Shown here piece after piece: positions 6,621 to 10,418 of a stretch of 10,418 bases of DNA. The DNA lies in contig JAIRXY010000156.1 in NCBI GenBank assembly GCA_031268055.1, forward strand, positions 1 through 10,418, given 5' to 3'. Source of the stretch: Prevotellaceae bacterium. GTDB lineage: Bacteria > Bacteroidota > Bacteroidia > Bacteroidales > UBA932. Below the pieces are notes generated by a model. It saw only the letters and a list, made by a program, of their open reading frames with translations. It searched no databases and had not been told where the DNA came from. Positions within the stretch are counted from its first letter, which is position 1. The number at the start of each line of letters is the position of its first letter. The translations under genes and the position numbers were made by a program.

Positions 6621-8717
6621 CTACTTAAATCCTTCTCTTTGCAGCAGGGCATCAATGGTGGGCGCTTGCCCACGAAAACGCTTGTAAAGTTCAAGAGGGG
6701 GCTCGCTGCCTCCCTTCGAGAGGATGTTGGTGCGAAAAGAAGCCGCTGTGGTCTGGTCAAATATTCCATTTTTTTTGAACACGGAAAAAGCATCGGCTTC
6801 GAGCACTTCCGACCACTTGTAGCTGTAGTAACCGGCAGCATACCCGCTTGAAAAAATATGGCCAAACGAGGCGCTGATGGAGGTACCCTCTACAACCGGC
6901 AGCAAAAGCGTTCGGGCTATCGCCGCCTTTTCAAAATCGGCAATGCTGCCCGTCAGCTCCTTGTCAACAGAGTGGAAGGCCATGTCAAGCAGGCCAAACG
7001 TGAGCTGGCGTAGCGAGGCATACCCGGCAAGAAAATTCTGGCTGGCAATGATTTTTTCAATCAGCTCTGCCGGAATTTTTTCGCCTGTCTCATAGTGCGC
7101 AGCAAACATGTCAAGAAAATCTTTTTCCTTTCCCCAATTTTCCATTAGCTGAGAAGGCAGCTCCACAAAATCCCGATAAACGTTCGTTCCCGAAAGGCTT
7201 GGGTAGGTACAATCGGACAACATTCCGTGCAGCGCGTGCCCAAACTCGTGCAGAATGGTGTTGGCTTCGGCAAAGGTGAGCAAGGCCGGCTTGCTGTCGG
7301 TAGGCTTAGTAAGGTTGCACACGTTGATGATGTGCGGACGCTGAACGTAGCCATTTTGCCTGTGCTGGTCGCGGATATCGTTCATCCATGCTCCGCTGCG
7401 CTTCCCTTCGCGCGGGTGCAAGTCGGCGTAGAAGAGCGCGAGGAAGTCCCCGTTTTTGTCGTACACCTCGTAAGCTCTCACGTCGGGGTGGTACACGGGA
7501 ATCTTCTTATTCTCCTTAAACGTAATTCCGTACAGCTTTTCGGCCAAGCCAAAAACTCCCTTAATTACGTTGTCCAGCTTATAGTAGGGGCGCAATGCCT
7601 CATCGCTGATGCTGTATTTTTCCTCCCTCAGCTTTTCGGCGTAGAACGACCAATCGTAGGGTTGCAGCTCAAAGTCGGCTCCGTGGCGCTTGGCGCAAGC
7701 CTGCACCTCGGCCAACTCCTTTTGCGCAAAAGGCTTGGAGGCGCTGAGAAGCTCGTTGAGCAGGTTGTTCACGTTAGCGGCATTTTGCGCCATTCGCTCT
7801 TCGAGGGCGTAGTCGGCGTAGGTTTTGTAGCCCAGCAGCTGCACCATTTGCAGGCGTGTGTTGACAATCTCCCGAATGGTTTCGTTGTTGTCGTCTTCGT
7901 TGCCCTGATTACTTTTTACGTTGTAGGCAACGTAGAGCTTTTTGCGCAAATCGCGATTCTCGGCATACTTCATAAAAGGCGTGTAGCTGGGTTGGTGCAG
8001 GGTGAACACCCAACCATCAACGCCCTTCTTTTGGGCGGTCTCCCTTGCCTGCTCAACGGCAGAGGCCGGCAATCCTTTCAGGTCGGACGAATCGGTGATG
8101 GTCAGCACGTATGCGTTGGTCTCGTTGAGCACATGCTGCTTAAAGTCGAGCTTGAGCGTAGAAAGCTTCGAGGTGAGCTCGCGGTACTGCGCCTTGCCGT
8201 CCTCGTTGAGCCCAGCCCCGCTGCGGGTAAAATCCTTGTACGTTTTTTCGAGCAGCATAGCCTGCTCGGGGGTGAGAACGCTCCTGTCGGCGCTGTCGTA
8301 AACCGCTTTGATGCGGGAAAACAGCTTCTCGTTCAAGGTAATATCGTTGCTGTACTCCGTCAGCAGGGGCGCTACCTCGCGCGCTATCTTCTGCATTTCG
8401 GGGTTAGTTTCGGCCTCGTTGAGGTTAAAAAATATGCCGCTGGTGCGCGTAAGCAACGCTCCGCTGTAGTCCAGCGCAGCTACGGTATTCTCAAAGGTCG
8501 GAGCGGTGGCGCTGTTGGCAATAGCGTCAATTTCCTTGCGCCCCTCGTCCATACCGTACCTGAAAGCGGGCAGGTAGTGCTCATTCTTTATTTTGTCAAA
8601 TGGAGCCGCCCCATGCGGAGTATTGAACTCCTCCAGCAGCGGGTTGTTGCCGGGTGTATCGCAGCCCGATATCAGCGTGGCAACAGCAGCAGTCGTAATC
8701 AGCATAATCTTTTTCAT
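6621..8717 (-). CDS. dcp: M3 family peptidyl-dipeptidase Dcp, predicted lipoprotein
   Basis: A 698-residue zinc metallopeptidase of family M3 that removes dipeptides from the C-terminus of peptides. The zinc site HEFGH is at 490-494 within 'ILHEFGHALHGML', and the third ligand is Glu519 in 'DFVELPSQLMENW'. Upstream lies 'FYADLHPREGKRSGAW' (429-444) and downstream the C-terminal 'FGHIFSSGYAAGYYSYKWSEVLEADAF' region, cut by position here but typical of Dcp/oligopeptidase A, which places Tyr and His residues in the substrate site. The N-terminus MKKIMLITTAAVATLISGC is a lipoprotein signal with lipidated Cys19, so the enzyme should be anchored in the envelope, unlike cytosolic E. coli Dcp. The residue after Cys is Asp; whether this alters sorting in Bacteroidota is unknown. 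It lies 67 bp after the acetyltransferase gene. Oligopeptidase A (PrlC) is the main alternative within the family. Confidence 0.93.
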   Translation of the reverse strand: MKKIMLITTAAVATLISGCDTPGNNPLLEEFNTPHGAAPFDKIKNEHYLPAFRYGMDEGRKEIDAIANSATAPTFENTVAALDYSGALLTRTSGIFFNLNEAETNPEMQKIAREVAPLLTEYSNDITLNEKLFSRIKAVYDSADRSVLTPEQAMLLEKTYKDFTRSGAGLNEDGKAQYRELTSKLSTLKLDFKQHVLNETNAYVLTITDSSDLKGLPASAVEQARETAQKKGVDGWVFTLHQPSYTPFMKYAENRDLRKKLYVAYNVKSNQGNEDDNNETIREIVNTRLQMVQLLGYKTYADYALEERMAQNAANVNNLLNELLSASKPFAQKELAEVQACAKRHGADFELQPYDWSFYAEKLREEKYSISDEALRPYYKLDNVIKGVFGLAEKLYGITFKENKKIPVYHPDVRAYEVYDKNGDFLALFYADLHPREGKRSGAWMNDIRDQHRQNGYVQRPHIINVCNLTKPTDSKPALLTFAEANTILHEFGHALHGMLSDCTYPSLSGTNVYRDFVELPSQLMENWGKEKDFLDMFAAHYETGEKIPAELIEKIIASQNFLAGYASLRQLTFGLLDMAFHSVDKELTGSIADFEKAAIARTLLLPVVEGTSISASFGHIFSSGYAAGYYSYKWSEVLEADAFSVFKKNGIFDQTTAASFRTNILSKGGSEPPLELYKRFRGQAPTIDALLQREGFK

Positions 8718-8784
8718 AACATTTTTGGATTTTACAATGATTTTTTTACCCTACACAGGGCAGCTCAATATTTTTTTTCGCAGC

Positions 8785-9276
8785 TCAACGATTATCAAGC
8801 ACAAGCTCCCAATCGCCCACATCCAGCCAACGCCCGAACTTCCAGCCGACCTGCCTGAAATGCGACGCTTTTGTGAAGCCCAGCTTTTCGTGCATGGCAA
8901 CGCTTCCGTCGTTTGGAATGTAGATGCAGGCGATGACTGCGTGCACGCACATTTTACGCAATTCACCTATCAACTTGTCCATAAGCGCTATGCCGATGCC
9001 CTCGCGCCGGTGGTCGGGCGAAATGTATACCGTCGACTCCACCGTTCGGCTGTAGGCTCTGCGCTTTTTCCAAAGCGCGGCATAGCAGTATCCTACAACA
9101 ACGCCGTCCTTTTCGTACACAAAATATGGATATTCGGCGGAGATACGGGCTATCCGCTCGCGCATATCCTCCTCGGAAACAGGCTCCGTTTCGAACGAGA
9201 TGGTTGTGTGCGCTACGTAGTAGCTGTATATTGCGGCAACAGCGCCGGCATCTTCTTCATTTACTCTTCTAATCAT
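8785..9276 (-). CDS. GNAT N-acetyltransferase, phosphinothricin acetyltransferase-like (PAT/MnaT family)
   Basis: A 163-residue GNAT-fold enzyme using acetyl-CoA to acetylate a small amine. Family signatures include 'IYSYYVAHTTISFETEP' (16-32), the conserved Glu80 in TVESTVYISPDHR, the acetyl-CoA loop RREGIG (90-95, the R/QxxGxG/A motif), 'NDGSVAMHEKLGF' (122-134) and the closing 'VGWKFGRWLDVGDWELVL' (143-160), which is diagnostic of the PAT/MnaT group. Chromosomal members are commonly annotated as phosphinothricin acetyltransferase, but many act on methionine sulfoximine, methionine sulfone or other amino acid analogues. The natural substrate here cannot be told, and herbicide resistance should not be assumed. 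Length is normal for the family. The gene stands alone between trpB2 (58-bp gap, with a possible terminator) and dcp (67-bp gap). Confidence 0.92.
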   Translation of the reverse strand: MIRRVNEEDAGAVAAIYSYYVAHTTISFETEPVSEEDMRERIARISAEYPYFVYEKDGVVVGYCYAALWKKRRAYSRTVESTVYISPDHRREGIGIALMDKLIGELRKMCVHAVIACIYIPNDGSVAMHEKLGFTKASHFRQVGWKFGRWLDVGDWELVLDNR

Positions 9277-9296
9277 ACTTTGGGGGATTACCCGTT

Positions 9297-9334
9297 AAAA
9301 AACTATAGCTGCAACCCGAGCGCGCCCCACAGCT
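9297..9334 (-). terminator. Possible intrinsic terminator after trpB2
   Basis: On the minus strand, immediately after the trpB2 stop codon, AGCTG (9334-9330) can pair with CAGCT (9311-9307) around an 18-base GC-rich loop. Six T follow after a four-base spacer (9302-9297). The large loop and short stem make this uncertain. If real, it separates trpB2 from the acetyltransferase. Confidence 0.35.
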
Positions 9335-10418
9335 TTACGGCACCAGCTTTTCCAGCTTGCTTACGCTCTTGTCTATTTCTTCCTGCGGAAGCGAATAGTT
9401 GGTCAGCTTACCGGAGTAGTAGAGGTCGTAGGCCGACATGTCAATCAGGCCGTGCCCCGACAGGTTGAACAAGATGGTTTTCTTTTGCCCCTCTTCTTTT
9501 GCCTTTTTCGCCTCCCGAATAGTCGAGGCAATGGCGTGCGCCGATTCCGGAGCCGGAATTATACCTTCGGCGCGGGCAAAAATGGTTGCCGCCTCAAAGC
9601 TTTCGAGCTGGGGAATGTCCTGCGCCTCTATGAGGTTTTCGCGGTTGAGCTGGCTTACGATGGTACCTGCGCCGTGGTAGCGAAGCCCACCTGCGTGAAT
9701 ATCGGCAGGCTGAAAGTCGTGCCCCAGCGTGTACATGGGCAGCAATGGGGTTGTGCCCACCTCATCGCCAAAGTCGTACTGGAACTGTCCGCGGGTGAGC
9801 TTTGGGCACGAGGCCGGCTCTGCCGCAATCACGCGCAGCGCCCTACCCTCCGTAAGCTTGTGGCGCAAAAACGGAAAGGCAATGCCGGAGAAGTTGGAGC
9901 CGCCGCCAAAGCAGCCAATGACAACGTCGGGAAATTCGTCCGCCATAGCCATTTGCTTCTCGGCCTCCAGCCCAATAACGGTTTGGTGCAGAATAACGTG
10001 GTTGAGCACGCTGCCCAGCGTATACTTGGTGTCCGGCGTAGATACGGCGGCCTCTATCGCCTCCGAGATTGCCGTACCCAGACTCCCCGATGAGCTGGGA
10101 TGCAGGGCGAGAATTTTACGTCCGGCGCCGGTTTGGTTGCTGGGCGAGGGAATCACCTCTGCCCCCCAAGCGTTCATCATCGACTTGCGGTATGGCTTCT
10201 GCTCGTAGCTGATTTTCACCATAAACACTTTGAGGTCAAGCCCAAAAAACTTACATGCGAAGCTAAGCGCCGTACCCCACTGGCCTGCTCCGGTTTCGGT
10301 GGTAATGTGCTTCACGCCCTGCTTTTTGTTGTAGTACGCCTGCGGGATGGCGGAGTTGAGCTTGTGCGACCCAACGGGGCTAACGCTCTCGTTTTTGAAG
10401 TAGATGTGCGCCGGAGTA
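9335..10418 (-). CDS. trpB2: Tryptophan synthase beta-like PLP enzyme, TrpB2 type (5' end outside window)
   Basis: The C-terminal 360 codons of a fold-type II PLP enzyme; the coding frame stays open to the right edge, so the true start lies outside. About 80-100 residues are probably missing relative to the usual 430-460. Visible features are 'YFKNESVSPVGSHKLNSA', with the PLP Schiff-base Lys encoded at 10363-10361, then 'TETGAGQWGTAL' with the catalytic Glu, the phosphate-binding loop 'GCFGGGSNFSG', and 'LRYHGAGTIVSQL' and 'EGIIPAPESAHAI', both typical of the TrpB2 branch. TrpB makes tryptophan from indole and serine. TrpB2 proteins often occur without a TrpA partner and may act as indole-salvage enzymes, or use phosphoserine in some archaea. 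No trpA is present in the window. A GTG at 10315-10313 (an internal Val in GVKHI) is not the start, because conserved sequence continues upstream. Confidence 0.95.
   Translation of the reverse strand, partial: TPAHIYFKNESVSPVGSHKLNSAIPQAYYNKKQGVKHITTETGAGQWGTALSFACKFFGLDLKVFMVKISYEQKPYRKSMMNAWGAEVIPSPSNQTGAGRKILALHPSSSGSLGTAISEAIEAAVSTPDTKYTLGSVLNHVILHQTVIGLEAEKQMAMADEFPDVVIGCFGGGSNFSGIAFPFLRHKLTEGRALRVIAAEPASCPKLTRGQFQYDFGDEVGTTPLLPMYTLGHDFQPADIHAGGLRYHGAGTIVSQLNRENLIEAQDIPQLESFEAATIFARAEGIIPAPESAHAIASTIREAKKAKEEGQKKTILFNLSGHGLIDMSAYDLYYSGKLTNYSLPQEEIDKSVSKLEKLVP

Noticed and set aside
8743..8765. A hairpin CCCT-ACAC-AGGG in the gap between the acetyltransferase and dcp as a terminator
   Set aside because: The stem is four to five pairs. 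On the minus strand, where the genes read, it is followed by an A run instead of a T run.
7227..8858. A 543-codon open frame on the plus strand antisense to dcp
   Set aside because: It has no recognisable motifs and overlaps the conserved M3 peptidase. It is explained by the absence of certain codons in dcp.
8785..9276. A herbicide (phosphinothricin) resistance gene gained by transfer
   Set aside because: The PAT-like family is widespread on bacterial chromosomes with other substrates. There are no mobile-element signs and composition matches the neighbours.

Overview
This window looks like chromosome from a member of the Bacteroidota, probably the Bacteroidales. Three things point there. 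The -7 promoter boxes fit the phylum's TAnnTTTG form (clearest at 2411-2418). There are no obvious Shine-Dalgarno sequences before the start codons. The gene content also fits: an EF-G paralogue of the Bacteroides EF-G2 type, a small secreted SPOR protein and an M3 peptidase carried as a lipoprotein. Genus and species cannot be fixed from the sequence alone. Base composition is moderate and even, with no insertion sequence, integrase, phage gene, CRISPR array, tRNA or rRNA. This is ordinary core chromosome.

Layout. Positions 1-227 are AT-rich and probably non-coding, and hold a candidate promoter. Three genes then read rightward: fusA2 (EF-G paralogue, 228-2384), a lipoprotein with an LEA-2/WHy-like region (2442-2951) and a secreted SPOR-domain protein (2993-3397). 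The last two are probably one transcript from a strong Bacteroidota-type promoter. A weak terminator hairpin lies in the convergent gap near 3406-3426. From 3443 to the right edge everything reads leftward. In order of transcription these are trpB2 (5' end outside the window), a PAT/MnaT-type GNAT acetyltransferase, an M3 peptidyl-dipeptidase lipoprotein (dcp), hisA, a YghZ-type aldo/keto reductase, and rarA. The reductase and rarA are 10 bp apart and rarA appears to start with TTG. The other gaps are 58-172 bp, so several transcription units are likely.

The genes do not form one pathway. They cover translation (fusA2), the cell envelope (lipoprotein and SPOR pair), fork maintenance (rarA), carbonyl detoxification (reductase), histidine synthesis (an orphan hisA), peptide breakdown (dcp), acetylation of small amines (GNAT) and a tryptophan-synthase-like step (trpB2).

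I found no convincing new multi-gene system. Two items deserve attention. First, the hisA-dcp gap holds a strictly 10-bp-periodic degenerate tandem array of at least 13 units (6471-6600), with very few T on the + strand; it would be transcribed into the leader of hisA. Second, the EF-G paralogue has lost both the switch I threonine and the switch II histidine used in GTP hydrolysis, but keeps the P-loop lysine and the domain IV tip histidine.
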